NCBI GenBank assembly: GCA_009995225.1
Contig: JAACPW010000016.1
Span: 1 to 64,000 of the forward strand
Direction of reading: 5' to 3'
Source: Sphingomonadales bacterium
GTDB taxonomy: Bacteria; Pseudomonadota; Alphaproteobacteria; Sphingomonadales; Sphingomonadaceae
Length of the DNA stretch: 64,000 nt
Part shown: positions 53,171 through 63,161 of the stretch, one piece after another
Position numbering within the stretch: the stretch's first letter is position 1
Layout: every line of letters begins with the position of its first letter
Notes under the pieces: generated by a model
The model's input: the letters and a program-made list of their open reading frames with translations, nothing else
Told to the model about the DNA's origin: nothing
Databases searched by the model: none
Program-made: the position numbers and the translations under genes

Positions 53171-53773
53171 TTAAAGCAGCCCGGCGGCGTGAAGCTGCGC
53201 CTCAAGGCTGGGCGCGTCGGTGAACAGATGCGCGTCCCACCCGCGCGCCTGCGCGGCTGCGATGTTGGCCGGATTGTCATCGGTGAAGAACAGGTTTTCG
53301 CCCGTGCGTCCGCTGCGTTCCTCCACGATCTGATAGATCCGCGCCTCGGGCTTCGCCACCTTCTCCACGCCCGATACGATAATGTCAGCAAAGTGGTCGA
53401 AGATCGGCTGGGTGGGGCGGAAACCTTGCCAGAACTCGTCACCGAAATTGGTCAGGCAGAACAGCGGAACGCCCGCATCCGCCAGCCGCTCCACGATTGC
53501 GTGCGATCCCGCGATCGGCCCCGGCACCGTCTCGTTGAAGCGGGCCTGATAGGCGCGGATGTGCGATTCGTAGGCGGGGAATTGCGCGATCCGTTCGCGC
53601 ACCATATCGGCCAGCGCGCGGCCCCGGTCGTGTTCGAAATGCCATTCTTCGGTCACGACATGGGCAAGGAACCATTCCAGTTCCTGCGGATCGTCGATCA
53701 GCTTTTCGAACAATGCGCCCAGCTGCCACTGAAACAGCACGCGGCCCACATCGAACACCACCGCCTTTTGCAC
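53171..53773 (-). CDS. HAD-family hydrolase
   Basis: 200 residues if started at GTG 53773 (VQKAVVFDVG); ATG 53836 would add 21 residues. Motif I AVVFDVGRVLFQW (nucleophile Asp), motif II FCLTNFG, Lys in EKVAKPEARIY and motif IV FFTDDNPANIAAA are present. Phosphatase or haloacid dehalogenase-like activity; substrate unknown. Confidence 0.9.
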   Translation of the reverse strand: MQKAVVFDVGRVLFQWQLGALFEKLIDDPQELEWFLAHVVTEEWHFEHDRGRALADMVRERIAQFPAYESHIRAYQARFNETVPGPIAGSHAIVERLADAGVPLFCLTNFGDEFWQGFRPTQPIFDHFADIIVSGVEKVAKPEARIYQIVEERSGRTGENLFFTDDNPANIAAAQARGWDAHLFTDAPSLEAQLHAAGLL

Positions 53774-53865
53774 GCCGCCTGCCCCCCAAATGCGTGCGGC
53801 CCGCGCTCCGGTAAGGAGGCGGGCCGCCAATTTCATCAGCCGCCCGTGCCGGGCAGCCGCGCCAA

Positions 53866-53991
53866 TCAGCCCTGGCGGGCCTTGAAGCGACGATCGGTCT
53901 TGTTGATCACATAGGTGCGGCCGCGACGACGAATCACGCGGTTGTCGCGGTGACGACCCTTGAGCGACTTGAGGCTGTTGACGATCTTCAT
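53866..53991 (-). CDS. rpmJ: 50S ribosomal protein L36
   Basis: 41 residues: [20 protein letters not shown], then [20 protein letters not shown]. It lacks the four zinc-binding Cys/His of C+ L36 (C- form). Confidence 0.95.
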   Translation of the reverse strand: MKIVNSLKSLKGRHRDNRVIRRRGRTYVINKTDRRFKARQG

Positions 53992-54105
53992 GGCTCTCAG
54001 CTTTCAAATGAAAACGCGCCGGATCGAGCCCGACGCGCGAATAATTGAAGCGAGCCGTTAGCGGCCACGCCCCCGCGCGTCAATGCACTTGGCACGGCAT
54101 GGCGA

Positions 54106-55128
54106 TCACCCGGCGCGCAAATCGGCCAGTTTGCGCTCCCAGGCGAGCGCATGGGCGACAATCGTGTCGAGCTGCGCGTGCTGCGGCTGCCACCCAAGGG
54201 TCTGTTTGAGCCGCGCCGGATCGGAAATCAGCGAATCGGGATCGCCCGCGCGGCGCCCTTCGATCCGGCGGTCGATCTTGCGATTCGTCACCCGGTCGAC
54301 CGCGTCGAGCACCTCACGCACGGAAAAGCCCAGGCCATAGCCGCAATTCATCGTCAGCGATCTCGCAGGCTCCGCCATCAGCGCCTCCAGCGTCAGCACG
54401 TGGGCGGCGGCCAGATCGCTGACATGGATATAGTCACGCACACCGGTGCCATCGGGGGTCGCATAATCGGTGCCGAACACGCTGACCGATTCGCGCAAGG
54501 CCAGCGCCGCTTCGATGGCGACCTTGATCAGATGCGTGGCGCCTGCGGTCGATTGCCCGCTGCGCGCCTGCGGATCGGCGCCGGCGACATTGAAATAGCG
54601 CAGCACGCCATAGTTCATCGGATGCGCGGCCGCGACATCGGCCAGCATCTGCTCGGTCATCAGCTTGGACCAGCCATAGGGATTGATCGGGCGCTGCGGC
54701 GTATCTTCCGACACGCCGGGGGAATCTGCGGCAACATCGGGGATGCCATAGGTCGCCGCGGTCGAGGAAAAGATGAAATGCGGCACGCCCGCCGCCACGG
54801 CCGCCGCGATCAGGGCGCGGCTTTTGGCGGTATTGTTGTGATAATATTTGAGCGGATCGGCAACGCTTTCGGGCACCACGATCGACCCGGCAAAGTGCAT
54901 GATCGCACCCGTCTGCTGCTCGGCAAAGATCCGCGCCAGCAGATCGGCGTCGGCGATATCGCCTTCATACAGCGGCACGCCTTCGGGAATGGCGAAGCGA
55001 AAGCCCGTGGTCAGATTGTCGATCACCGCCACCGGCCAGCCTGCATCGCGCAAGGCCAGCACGGCATGGCTGCCGATATAGCCTGCGCCGCCGGTGACAA
55101 GGACGGAAGGTTTGCCGGAAGATGTCAT
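54106..55128 (-). CDS. galE: UDP-glucose 4-epimerase
   Basis: 340 residues from MTSSGKPSVL. Extended SDR: NAD loop VTGGAGYIGSH, HFAGSIVVPESV, the YxxxK catalytic pair in NPYGWSKLMTEQ, and YDYATPDGTGVRDYIHVSDL. Interconverts UDP-glucose and UDP-galactose for surface sugars. Confidence 0.95.
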   Translation of the reverse strand: MTSSGKPSVLVTGGAGYIGSHAVLALRDAGWPVAVIDNLTTGFRFAIPEGVPLYEGDIADADLLARIFAEQQTGAIMHFAGSIVVPESVADPLKYYHNNTAKSRALIAAAVAAGVPHFIFSSTAATYGIPDVAADSPGVSEDTPQRPINPYGWSKLMTEQMLADVAAAHPMNYGVLRYFNVAGADPQARSGQSTAGATHLIKVAIEAALALRESVSVFGTDYATPDGTGVRDYIHVSDLAAAHVLTLEALMAEPARSLTMNCGYGLGFSVREVLDAVDRVTNRKIDRRIEGRRAGDPDSLISDPARLKQTLGWQPQHAQLDTIVAHALAWERKLADLRAG

Positions 55129-55247
55129 GCGCAAAGCCCTACCCCGTCATCCATTTCAATTTTCTCAACCTGGATCACAAACGCAGGGGTCTGTGCATGG
55201 GGCCCGGCGCACCCTATAGTCAGGACGTACCAAAAGGAACCTGCGCT

Positions 55248-55883
55248 ATGCTGCCTGCCCGCCTGCTTGCCCCCCTCGCCGCTGTTACCGCGCTGGCGCT
55301 GTCTGCCTGTGCGACGTCGCCCTACACCGGCCCCGTCGAAGTGACGCGCTTCGTGGCAGACAGCCCCGCCGGGCTGGGCCAAGGCACCATCGCTATCAGC
55401 TTCCCCGAAGAAATCAGCAACGAAAGCGCACGCCGGGCCTTTGCCGCCGCTGTCGCCAATGAACTCGCCGCGCTCGGCTACGCTGTGGTGCCGGAAGGCG
55501 CGCAGGCCGGGCAGATTGCCACCATCCGCACCAGCCGCGCACCGATTGCCGCATCGCCTGTGCGCCGCGGTGGGCCGGTCAGCGTCGGCGTCGGGGGGCA
55601 AACTGGTGGCTTTGGATCGGGACTTGGCATGGGGGTCGGTATCAATCTGGGCGGCGGACGCGAGGACGCCAACGCCATCACCGAATTGTCGGTGCGCATC
55701 GCGCAAACGGGCGGCGCGACCTTGTGGGAAGGGCGCGCACAGCTCGCAACCGGGGTCAAATCGCCCTATTCGCAGGTCGACGCCAGCGCCCGCACGCTTG
55801 CTGCCGGGTTGTTTGCAGGCTTCCCCGGTGGCAATGGCGAGACCGTAACGATCGACGTGAAAAATCTACAGGCGGCCCCATGA
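55248..55883 (+). CDS. DUF4136-like lipoprotein
   Basis: 211 residues from [10 protein letters not shown] with AAAAGGAACC upstream. Lipobox LSACAT. The core (EVTRFVAD ... [10 protein letters not shown] ... [20 protein letters not shown]) parallels the protein at 23685, including a Gly-rich insertion ([18 protein letters not shown]). Stop overlaps the start of the carboxypeptidase gene (ATGA). Confidence 0.8.
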   Translation: MLPARLLAPLAAVTALALSACATSPYTGPVEVTRFVADSPAGLGQGTIAISFPEEISNESARRAFAAAVANELAALGYAVVPEGAQAGQIATIRTSRAPIAASPVRRGGPVSVGVGGQTGGFGSGLGMGVGINLGGGREDANAITELSVRIAQTGGATLWEGRAQLATGVKSPYSQVDASARTLAAGLFAGFPGGNGETVTIDVKNLQAAP

Positions 55884-57016
55884 CCTCTCTTTTTATCGAT
55901 GCCGGTTTCGACAGCGGCAATATTGATGTGCTGGGGATCGAAGGGCGCACCGCGCGCCTCGCGATCCGGCGCGATACGGATTCCGAATTCTTCCAGTGGT
56001 TCCATTTTCGCGTGGCAGCGCCGGCTAGCGAGGAGGTTGCCCTCAAGATCACTGGCCTGAATGCCAGCGCCTATCCGGGCGGCTGGCCCGATTACGACGC
56101 CTGTGTTTCCGAAGACCGCGCCTACTGGGCGCGCGCGGCCTCCAGCTTCGACAAGGACGAGGATGGCGGCACGCTGACGGTGCGCTACATCCCGGCAGGC
56201 GGCGTCTTCTGGTGCGCCTATTTCGCGCCCTATTCGATGGAGCGGCACCACGATCTGATTGCCGAGGCCGCGGCGAGCGAAGGGGTGGATTACGTCCGGC
56301 TCGGCACCACGCTGGATGGTCAATCGATCGATTGCCTGGAAATGGGCGAGGGGTCGATGCAGGTGTGGCTTTACGCCCGCCAGCATCCGGGCGAAACGCA
56401 GGCCGAATGGTGGATGGAAGGCGCGCTGGCCTGCCTGACCGATCCCGCCGATCCGGTCGCCCGCGGCTTACGCAAGCAGTGCCGCATCCATGTGGTCCCC
56501 AACTGCAACCCCGATGGTTCGCGCCGCGGGCACCTGCGAACCAATGCCGTCGGCACCAATCTCAACCGCGAATGGGCTGAACCGACATCCGGCCGTTCGC
56601 CCGAAGTGCTCGCGATCCGCAACCGGATGGACCAGACAGGCGTCGATTTCGCGATGGATGTCCACGCCGACGAGGCGATCCCGGCGGTGTTCATCGCGGG
56701 CTTCGATGGCATCCCGTCCTGGACCGAAGAACAGGGCGCGGGCTATGATCGCTACCAGCAGATCCTCGACCGGCGCACACCCGATTTCCAGACCAAGCTG
56801 GGCTATCCCAAAGCCTCCCCTGGACGCGCAAACCTTTCGATGAGCACCAACCAGCTCGCCGAACGCTTTGGTGCGGTCGCGATGACGCTGGAAATGCCGT
56901 ACAAGGATCTGGCCGATTTCCCCGAGCCTGAACAAGGGTGGTCGCCGGAGCGGTGCAAGATGCTGGGCCGCGAATGTCTGGCTGCATTGGTGGAATGGAT
57001 CGAGCAGGCCGAGTAA
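55880..57016 (+). CDS. M14-family zinc carboxypeptidase (AGBL/Nna1-like)
   Basis: 378 residues from [11 protein letters not shown]-terminal beta domain typical of cytosolic carboxypeptidases, then zinc ligands HxxE in [38 protein letters not shown] (third ligand) and catalytic Glu in LEMPYKD. May trim peptides or protein C-termini. Coupled to the lipoprotein gene. Confidence 0.93.
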   Translation: MTSLFIDAGFDSGNIDVLGIEGRTARLAIRRDTDSEFFQWFHFRVAAPASEEVALKITGLNASAYPGGWPDYDACVSEDRAYWARAASSFDKDEDGGTLTVRYIPAGGVFWCAYFAPYSMERHHDLIAEAAASEGVDYVRLGTTLDGQSIDCLEMGEGSMQVWLYARQHPGETQAEWWMEGALACLTDPADPVARGLRKQCRIHVVPNCNPDGSRRGHLRTNAVGTNLNREWAEPTSGRSPEVLAIRNRMDQTGVDFAMDVHADEAIPAVFIAGFDGIPSWTEEQGAGYDRYQQILDRRTPDFQTKLGYPKASPGRANLSMSTNQLAERFGAVAMTLEMPYKDLADFPEPEQGWSPERCKMLGRECLAALVEWIEQAE

Positions 57017-57153
57017 TCGCCTGCCTCAGGTGGCTTATTGTTACAAAGCTGCAACACCGAGTAAGGAAGATGGGGCGGTCATACCGAAGCCCATTCTCTG
57101 CGACCGCGTGTTCGACTATCGCGCAACATCAGGTTTACGATAGGAACATCACG

Positions 57154-57696
57154 ATGAACAAATTCACGATTACCCTCGCCTTGGGTGCGGCGCTGGCGGC
57201 TGTTCCGGCAGCGGCACAGGACACCGGCTCCGACAACTCCGGCTTCTTTGTCGGCGTTCTCGGCGGCTATGACGTGATCAATCTCGAAGTCGGCGGCAAC
57301 GACGCCAACGAAGACGGCGCGGTTTATGGCGTGACTGCCGGTTACGACGTCCAGTCGGGTCAGGGCATCATCGGCGTCGAAGCCGAAGTGACCGACACCT
57401 CGATCAGCGACGGCATCGGCAACGCCGGCCTCGATCTCTATGCTGGCCTGCGTCTGGGCTACGTTATGGACGATAACGACATCATCTATCTCAAGGGCGG
57501 ATACAGCCGCCTCGATGTCGATCTCAACAACGATCTCGAAGGCATCCGCGCCGGCGCCGGGTTCGAACACGATTTCAACGGCTTCTTTGGCCGTCTCGAA
57601 TATCGTTACTCGACCTACAACGTGGGCGACATTCTGGGTATCGACGCGAATGACAACCGTCATCAGGTCGTCGTCGCCGTTGGCGCCAAGTTCTAA
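57154..57696 (+). CDS. Outer-membrane beta-barrel protein
   Basis: 180 residues from MNKFTITLAL with TAGGAAC upstream. Signal peptide ends AAAQ, followed by eight predicted strands (SGFFVGVLGGYDVINLEV ... RLEYRYSTYN ... QVVVAVGAKF) ending in the C-terminal Phe of OMP-A-like barrels (opacity family). Strongly Asp/Asn-rich loops. A terminator follows. Confidence 0.88.
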   Translation: MNKFTITLALGAALAAVPAAAQDTGSDNSGFFVGVLGGYDVINLEVGGNDANEDGAVYGVTAGYDVQSGQGIIGVEAEVTDTSISDGIGNAGLDLYAGLRLGYVMDDNDIIYLKGGYSRLDVDLNNDLEGIRAGAGFEHDFNGFFGRLEYRYSTYNVGDILGIDANDNRHQVVVAVGAKF

Positions 57697-57724
57697 GACG
57701 TCATCCGCGTCACAGCAAAACCAG

Positions 57725-57757
57725 CGGGTCGGAAGCATGCCTTCCGGCCCGTTTTTT
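57725..57757 (+). terminator. Rho-independent terminator
   Basis: An 11-bp stem with one G-T pair (57725-57735 with 57741-57751) and six T behind the outer-membrane protein gene. Confidence 0.88.
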
Positions 57758-57802
57758 GTGGGTGGAGCAAAGCCTCAATCGGGGCGAAAGCCGGGTCTTG
57801 GA

Positions 57803-58228
57803 TCAGCCGAGGTGCGATGGGCCAAAAGCATGCGGCAAAAGCGCAGAGAGCGTAATGCGCCGCACATCATCCTTGCTGACGCACAGCACCATCGGATCGG
57901 TCGCGCCCAAGGCTGCGACTTCGTTCAAAACCTGACGGCAACGACCACAAGGGGTGATCGGTTCGCGGTCGGCCTTCAATCCGACCACTGCGACCGCCAC
58001 CAACCCGCCGCGGCGCCCGGCTTCGAAGGCCTTGGCGACCGCCACTGTCTCGGCACACAGGGCCAGACCATAGCTCGCATTTTCGACGTTGCAGCCGGTG
58101 ATGACCGCGCCGTCTTCAAACAACAGCGCCGCGCCCACGGGGTAATCGGAATAGGGCGCATAGGCATGCTCGGCCGCAGCAAAAGCGGCGGCAATCAGGC
58201 TGCGTTCCTGCGCATCTTCAAGGGTCAT
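57803..58228 (-). CDS. cdd: Cytidine deaminase
   Basis: 141 residues from MTLEDAQERS. Zinc site and proton shuttle: GCNVENASYGLALCAETVAV and PCGRCRQVLNE. Converts cytidine to uridine. Its ATG overlaps the stop of the GH25-like gene. Confidence 0.96.
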   Translation of the reverse strand: MTLEDAQERSLIAAAFAAAEHAYAPYSDYPVGAALLFEDGAVITGCNVENASYGLALCAETVAVAKAFEAGRRGGLVAVAVVGLKADREPITPCGRCRQVLNEVAALGATDPMVLCVSKDDVRRITLSALLPHAFGPSHLG

Positions 58229-58959
58229 TTCTGCACCACCACCCACTCAACCGGCTCTGCCGCCGCTTCCGTCACCAACGCCGAATTGGCGCTCCATAGC
58301 AGCCACGGCCGGCCTGCATAGTCAGGCCGCGCCCGGTCGCGCGCCAACCACAGATCGCGCGCCATCGTGGTCGCCGTCTTGTGCCGGTCCTGAAAAGCGG
58401 CACCCAGCTTGAGAATCGCGGATCGACCGGCGTGGGTTTCGATCTGGTTGATCAGGGTCATCAATTCGCTTTCGACCGCCGCATCGCTGACCTTGGGGAT
58501 GCAGCCATCGGCGAGCCGGTCCAGGCCGATCGCAGGCGGCAGCAGCCCGGTATCGCGCGGCACCATCTGGGCGAACATCCCGCTCTGCGCGTCAGCCCCC
58601 AGGCACGGGTCAAAATCAAGCACCACACCAACTTGCAGGCCAGCCTGCCGCGCGCGCGCAAAGCGTTCGGCAAAGCCCGCTGGCGAAGCGGTTGCCAGCG
58701 GCAGATAGACAAACTGCGCGCCAACGGCTTTCAACGTGGCAAAACCCACTTCGCCTGCGCCTGCTGGCACCAGCGCGCCTTGTTCGGGGTATCGCGTCTC
58801 ATCGGGCCGCCAACTGCGCATGTCCCACCACAACCATGCGGCAAAAGCGATGCCGAACAGCACCGCAAGCGATGTCAGCCGAAGCAGCCAGCGCCGCCGA
58901 CGCGCGCCGCGGCTGCGCGTGCGCGCACGCTTGGCGCCTTTTGCGCGCGATGCCACCAT
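58225..58959 (-). CDS. GH25 (lysozyme)-like membrane protein
   Basis: 244 residues: a basic N-terminus, one TM helix (LTSLAVLFGIAFAAWLW), then a domain with the GH25 outline (ATLKAVGAQFVYLPLATASP, GLQVGVVLDFDPCL, WLLWSANSAL). The usual D-x-E catalytic pattern is not clear, so it may be a non-catalytic or diverged member. Coupled to cdd, an uncommon pairing. Confidence 0.65.
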   Translation of the reverse strand: MVASRAKGAKRARTRSRGARRRRWLLRLTSLAVLFGIAFAAWLWWDMRSWRPDETRYPEQGALVPAGAGEVGFATLKAVGAQFVYLPLATASPAGFAERFARARQAGLQVGVVLDFDPCLGADAQSGMFAQMVPRDTGLLPPAIGLDRLADGCIPKVSDAAVESELMTLINQIETHAGRSAILKLGAAFQDRHKTATTMARDLWLARDRARPDYAGRPWLLWSANSALVTEAAAEPVEWVVVQK

Positions 58960-58981
58960 GTCGCCCTCCGCTGCCCCCGCC

Positions 58982-59515
58982 CTAGCCCTTGATATGCAGC
59001 ACGCAGATCAGCGTGAACAGGCGGCGGGCCGTGGCGAAATCGGTTTCGACCTTGCCGTCCAGCCGTTCCAGCAGCAATTCGGCGGCGTTGTTATGGATCC
59101 CGCGCCGGGCCATGTCGATCGTCTCGATCTCGGTCGGGGTGGCCTTGCGGATCGCCTGATAATAGGAATCGCAGATCGCGAAATATTCGCGGATCGGGCG
59201 GCGGAACCGGGCCATGCCGATCAACAGCGTTTCCAGCAGCACGTCGCCCGTATCGCGGATATCCATCCCCAACCGGCCATCGGTCACCGACAGATGCAGG
59301 TGATAGGGCCCACGGTTTCCGCGTTCGGCCGACCGCACCGGTTTGAAGCTGTTTTCCTCGATCAGATCATAGATCGCCACGCGCCGTTCCTGTTCGACAT
59401 CGGCGTTGCGCCAAAGGATCGTCGCTTCATCCAGTGTTACCTGGGCAATGCGGTGCGATCCCGCGGCACCGGGCGCAGGCGAAGGGGGCAGGGAATCGGG
59501 CGGCGGATCGGCCAT
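58982..59515 (-). CDS. UPF0262 family protein
   Basis: 177 residues from MADPPPDSLP. Family core HRIAQVTLDEATILWRNADV, RVAIYDLIEENSF, HLHLSVTDGRLGMDI and FAICDSYYQAIR. Alphaproteobacterial protein of unknown role; the long Pro-rich start is variable. Confidence 0.92.
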   Translation of the reverse strand: MADPPPDSLPPSPAPGAAGSHRIAQVTLDEATILWRNADVEQERRVAIYDLIEENSFKPVRSAERGNRGPYHLHLSVTDGRLGMDIRDTGDVLLETLLIGMARFRRPIREYFAICDSYYQAIRKATPTEIETIDMARRGIHNNAAELLLERLDGKVETDFATARRLFTLICVLHIKG

Positions 59516-59649
59516 TTGACTGCCTTCGCAGATCGGGGGGCGGGACTTCAAGCACTTCGACGCGCTCTCCCCACTATCCACAGCATCGCAAATAAATATT
59601 GGCCGCGATCACTCTTGCGCGAAAGGGCCACTCGCGGCCATTTGGGGCG

Positions 59650-61170
59650 ATGGCCGAACCCGAAAAAGTGACCCCGATCAAGGCATCTGCCGCCGATCCC
59701 GATGTCGTAACGCGCAAGCTGCCCTACAATCTCGAAGCGGAAGCTGCGTTTTTGGGCGCGGTGCTGATCGACAACCGGGTGCTGGAAGAATTGCAGGTGC
59801 CGATTCGCGCCGATCATTTCTTCGAAGGCCTGCATGATCGCATCTACACCCGTGTGCTTGCCTTGCTGGAACGCAACGCGACCGCCTCGCCTGTGACCTT
59901 GCGCCCCTATTTCGAGGCGGACGAGGCTTTGAAGGAGCTGGGCGGCACCAGCTATCTGGCGCAGTTGACGGCCAGCGGCGCGGGCCTGCTGGCCCCGCGC
60001 GAACTGGCGCAGCAGATCTATGACCTGGCCTTGCTGCGCGAGTTGGTCAGCGTCGGGCGCGGGCTGGTCGAAGGTGCGCTCGACACTTCGGAAGACACCT
60101 CCCCGCTCGATCGCATCGCGCAGGCCGAAGCCGATCTGTTCCGCGTGGCCGAAGGCGCAGCCACGGGCCGCGAAGCCTCCACCTTCCGCGAAGCCGCGAT
60201 GCACGCCATCAAGCTGGCCGAGGCGGCGATGCAATCGGGCGGCGGCTTGTCAGGCAAGACGACCGGGCTTGCCAATATCGACCAGAAAACCGCAGGTCTG
60301 CACCCTTCGGACCTTATCATCCTTGCCGGGCGTCCGGGCATGGGCAAAACGTCGCTTGCGACCAACATCGCCTTCAACTGCGCCGAAAAGCATCTGGAAT
60401 GGCAGCGCGACGGGGGCGAGTTCAACTACGGCGCGCCGGTCGCCTTCTTCAGCCTGGAAATGAGCGCGGACCAACTCGCGACCCGTATTCTGGCCGAACA
60501 GGCCGAGATTTCCTCCGAAGCGCTGCGCAGCGGTAAGCTGAGCCGTGAGGATTTCCAGAAGCTGTCCTATGCCAGCCAGCGCCTTGCCGAACTGCCGCTA
60601 TACATCGACGATACGCCGGCGCTCACCATCGGGAGCCTTCGCACCCGTGCGCGGCGGATGAAGCGGCGGCATAATATCGGCCTGATCATCGTCGATTACC
60701 TGCAACTGCTCCAAGGCTCGGGCCGCGCCAACGACAACCGGGTGAACGAAATCTCGGAAATCAGCCGTGGCCTGAAAACGCTGGCCAAGGAGTTGCAGGT
60801 GCCGGTGATCGCGCTTTCGCAGTTGTCCCGCGCCGTCGAGCAGCGCGAGGACAAGCGCCCGATGCTGTCCGACTTACGCGAATCCGGCTCGATCGAGCAG
60901 GACGCCGACATGGTCTGGTTCATCTTCCGCGGCGATTACTATCATCTGCTGGTAAAGCCCGACACGCCTGACGCCAGCAGCGCGCCCGATGTGCAGGAAA
61001 AGTACCGGATGTGGGAGGAGAAGTTTGAAGGCCTGCAAGGGCGTGCCACCCTGATCGTGGCAAAACAGCGCCACGGTTCCACCGGCAACGTGCCGCTTCA
61101 CTTCCAGAGCGACATTACCAAGTTCACCTCGCCCGCGTACAAGGATTATTCGGACTACGGCTTCGAATAA
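59650..61170 (+). CDS. dnaB: Replicative DNA helicase DnaB
   Basis: 506 residues from MAEPEKVTPI. N-terminal DnaB domain (LPYNLEAEAAFLGAVLIDNR), linker helix, and RecA-like domain with Walker A GRPGMGKTSLA, Walker B IGLIIVDYLQLL and SDLRESGSIEQDAD. Hexameric fork helicase. Confidence 0.97.
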   Translation: MAEPEKVTPIKASAADPDVVTRKLPYNLEAEAAFLGAVLIDNRVLEELQVPIRADHFFEGLHDRIYTRVLALLERNATASPVTLRPYFEADEALKELGGTSYLAQLTASGAGLLAPRELAQQIYDLALLRELVSVGRGLVEGALDTSEDTSPLDRIAQAEADLFRVAEGAATGREASTFREAAMHAIKLAEAAMQSGGGLSGKTTGLANIDQKTAGLHPSDLIILAGRPGMGKTSLATNIAFNCAEKHLEWQRDGGEFNYGAPVAFFSLEMSADQLATRILAEQAEISSEALRSGKLSREDFQKLSYASQRLAELPLYIDDTPALTIGSLRTRARRMKRRHNIGLIIVDYLQLLQGSGRANDNRVNEISEISRGLKTLAKELQVPVIALSQLSRAVEQREDKRPMLSDLRESGSIEQDADMVWFIFRGDYYHLLVKPDTPDASSAPDVQEKYRMWEEKFEGLQGRATLIVAKQRHGSTGNVPLHFQSDITKFTSPAYKDYSDYGFE

Positions 61171-61194
61171 TCCTGCCGGACGCAAAGGCGTGCC

Positions 61195-62403
61195 TCAGCT
61201 CGCGCTGACCCGGCTGATGCGGTATTCCGCCAGCGACAGCCAGTAAACCACCCGCCAGCGCAGGCGTGTGAAAAAGGTGCTTTCGCGCCTGTAACGTTCC
61301 AGCGTCATCGCGTCGCTGGATGCTTCCATGTGGTCGATCAGCTCGCGCAGTTTTGCCGCCAGTCCGGCATCCTCGATCCGCACCATCAGTTCGACATTGA
61401 TCCGGAACGACCGCTTGTCGAGGTTGGCACTGCCGATATAGCTCGCATCGTCCACCACCAGCAGTTTCATGTGCAGCTTGCACACGCCGAATTCCGCGAT
61501 CTTCACGCCGGCGCGAAGCAGCCTGCCATACAGCGACCGCGCCATGTCGATCGCGGCGGAAATGTCCGATTTGCCCGCCAGGATCAGCCGCACCTCGCCG
61601 CGCCGTGCGACCCGCCGGATCAGGCGACGAAAGCTGCGCGGCGGCGAGAAATAGGCAGATACCGCATCCAGCCGCTTTGCCGTGCGCAAATCCTTCTTGA
61701 ACACCCAGGCCCAATGGCCGCGCCGCACCAGCGGGCCGCCAACCAGCAGGCGCACCGGCCCATCGCCGCCCTCCCAATCCTTGACGATATGGCGCAGCCG
61801 CCGCAGCTTCTTGGTCCGGCCAGCATCTTCATTGGCAACCCACCTGGCCAGCAGATCGAACCACTGGCTGAACTGCTCCACCACCGCGCCTTCGATTGCG
61901 GCCGACAGATCGCACCAGCCATTATCGGCGGGAAGCGCGAAATAGTGGTCGGAGACATTGGCCCCGCCGGTCATCACCCGTGCCTCGTCCGCAATCACGA
62001 ACTTCTGGTGATTACGCACCAGATAGCGGGTGGTGAGCCTGCGCGCGAAGATGGCGAAACTGCCGCCCGCCTCAGTCAGCGGCTCAAAAAACTCGGCCCC
62101 GGCATCATTGCCGAAATCATCGACGATCAGCGCCACCTTGACCCCGCGCCGCGCCGCCGCCACCAGCGCATCGCGCACCATCGTACCAGAGGTGTCGCTG
62201 TCAAACAGGTAGTAGAACACCTTGAGTTCCCGCTCGGCGCTGTCGATCATCGCAATCAGCGACTTCAGACGGTCGCGTCCGTGCGGGTAGAATGTGAATT
62301 CATGGTCGGCTGCCGAAATGCTGAACGGCTCGAGATCGCAATAATCGGGCCCGCCCGTGGCAGAATTGGGGGTTTCGGCGGATGTTGCAGGGGCGACGAC
62401 CAT
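61195..62403 (-). CDS. Phospholipase D/cardiolipin synthase-type protein
   Basis: 402 residues with two HKD motifs: RNHQKFVIADEARVMTGGAN and KLHMKLLVVDDASYIGSANL. No N-terminal TM helices of classical cardiolipin synthase are evident, so it could be a ClsB-like synthase or another phosphatidyltransferase. Convergent with dnaB. Confidence 0.9.
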   Translation of the reverse strand: MVVAPATSAETPNSATGGPDYCDLEPFSISAADHEFTFYPHGRDRLKSLIAMIDSAERELKVFYYLFDSDTSGTMVRDALVAAARRGVKVALIVDDFGNDAGAEFFEPLTEAGGSFAIFARRLTTRYLVRNHQKFVIADEARVMTGGANVSDHYFALPADNGWCDLSAAIEGAVVEQFSQWFDLLARWVANEDAGRTKKLRRLRHIVKDWEGGDGPVRLLVGGPLVRRGHWAWVFKKDLRTAKRLDAVSAYFSPPRSFRRLIRRVARRGEVRLILAGKSDISAAIDMARSLYGRLLRAGVKIAEFGVCKLHMKLLVVDDASYIGSANLDKRSFRINVELMVRIEDAGLAAKLRELIDHMEASSDAMTLERYRRESTFFTRLRWRVVYWLSLAEYRISRVSAS

Positions 62404-62561
62404 ATCGCATTATAACGTGCGTAAGCTGCAACACCATACCTTCCCGCCGCAACTGCCGCGCCTGATGGGCGAGCCGCTGCCCCCTTTCCTTGACTTTACG
62501 CGCCTTCGGACTTAGCCCGCGTTCCTCATATTTCCATTTCGATTCTGACAAAAGGCCGCCC

Positions 62562-62906
62562 ATGGCACGCGTTACCGTTGAAGATTGCGTCGACAAGATC
62601 CCGAACCGGTTTGACCTTGTCCTGCTGGCTGCGCAGCGTGCGCGCGAGATTTCGGGGGGCAGCGAACTGACCATCGACCGTGATCGCGACAAGAACCCGG
62701 TGGTCGCCTTGCGCGAAATCGCCGAGGAAACCGTCGGGCCGCGGGCGCTGCACGAATCGCTCGTTACCAGCCTTCAGAAGATCCTGCCCGATGACGAGGA
62801 TGAAGCTGACGAAATCGGCTCGCTGAGCCAGTCGGCCGAAGCGCTGCGGATCACGGCATCGGCTCCGGCGCGCACTTCCTCACTCGGCAGCGATTACGAC
62901 GGATAA
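62562..62906 (+). CDS. rpoZ: RNA polymerase omega subunit
   Basis: 114 residues: [40 protein letters not shown] and [12 protein letters not shown] are omega signatures; preceded by AAAGGCCGCCC. It stabilises RNA polymerase. The Ser/Thr-rich tail is variable. Confidence 0.97.
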   Translation: MARVTVEDCVDKIPNRFDLVLLAAQRAREISGGSELTIDRDRDKNPVVALREIAEETVGPRALHESLVTSLQKILPDDEDEADEIGSLSQSAEALRITASAPARTSSLGSDYDG

Positions 62907-63161
62907 GGATTTTCGTCGCAATATGCGGCTGATACAATTTTCGCCTGATACGGGGGGTGGTTCGGACCGGCGTTTGCCCGGCTCAGACCACCCCTTGATC
63001 GTTTCAGGCCGCCCCTTGATCGTCCTTGACCCTAGCCAGACCGGTCCAGACTGGGGCTTGACCACTTCTTGACGGCGCTCTTGCGGCGCTTGCCATCGGA
63101 CGAAGCGCCGCTATCCCTTGGCCTTGTAACAATTACGTAACACTTCAAGGCGGCACGCAGA

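Noticed and set aside
62991-63023. Repeated CCCCTTGATCGT upstream of the ParA-like gene
   Set aside because: Two 12-bp copies with 21-bp period could be an operator, but there is no symmetry or conserved spacing to support it.
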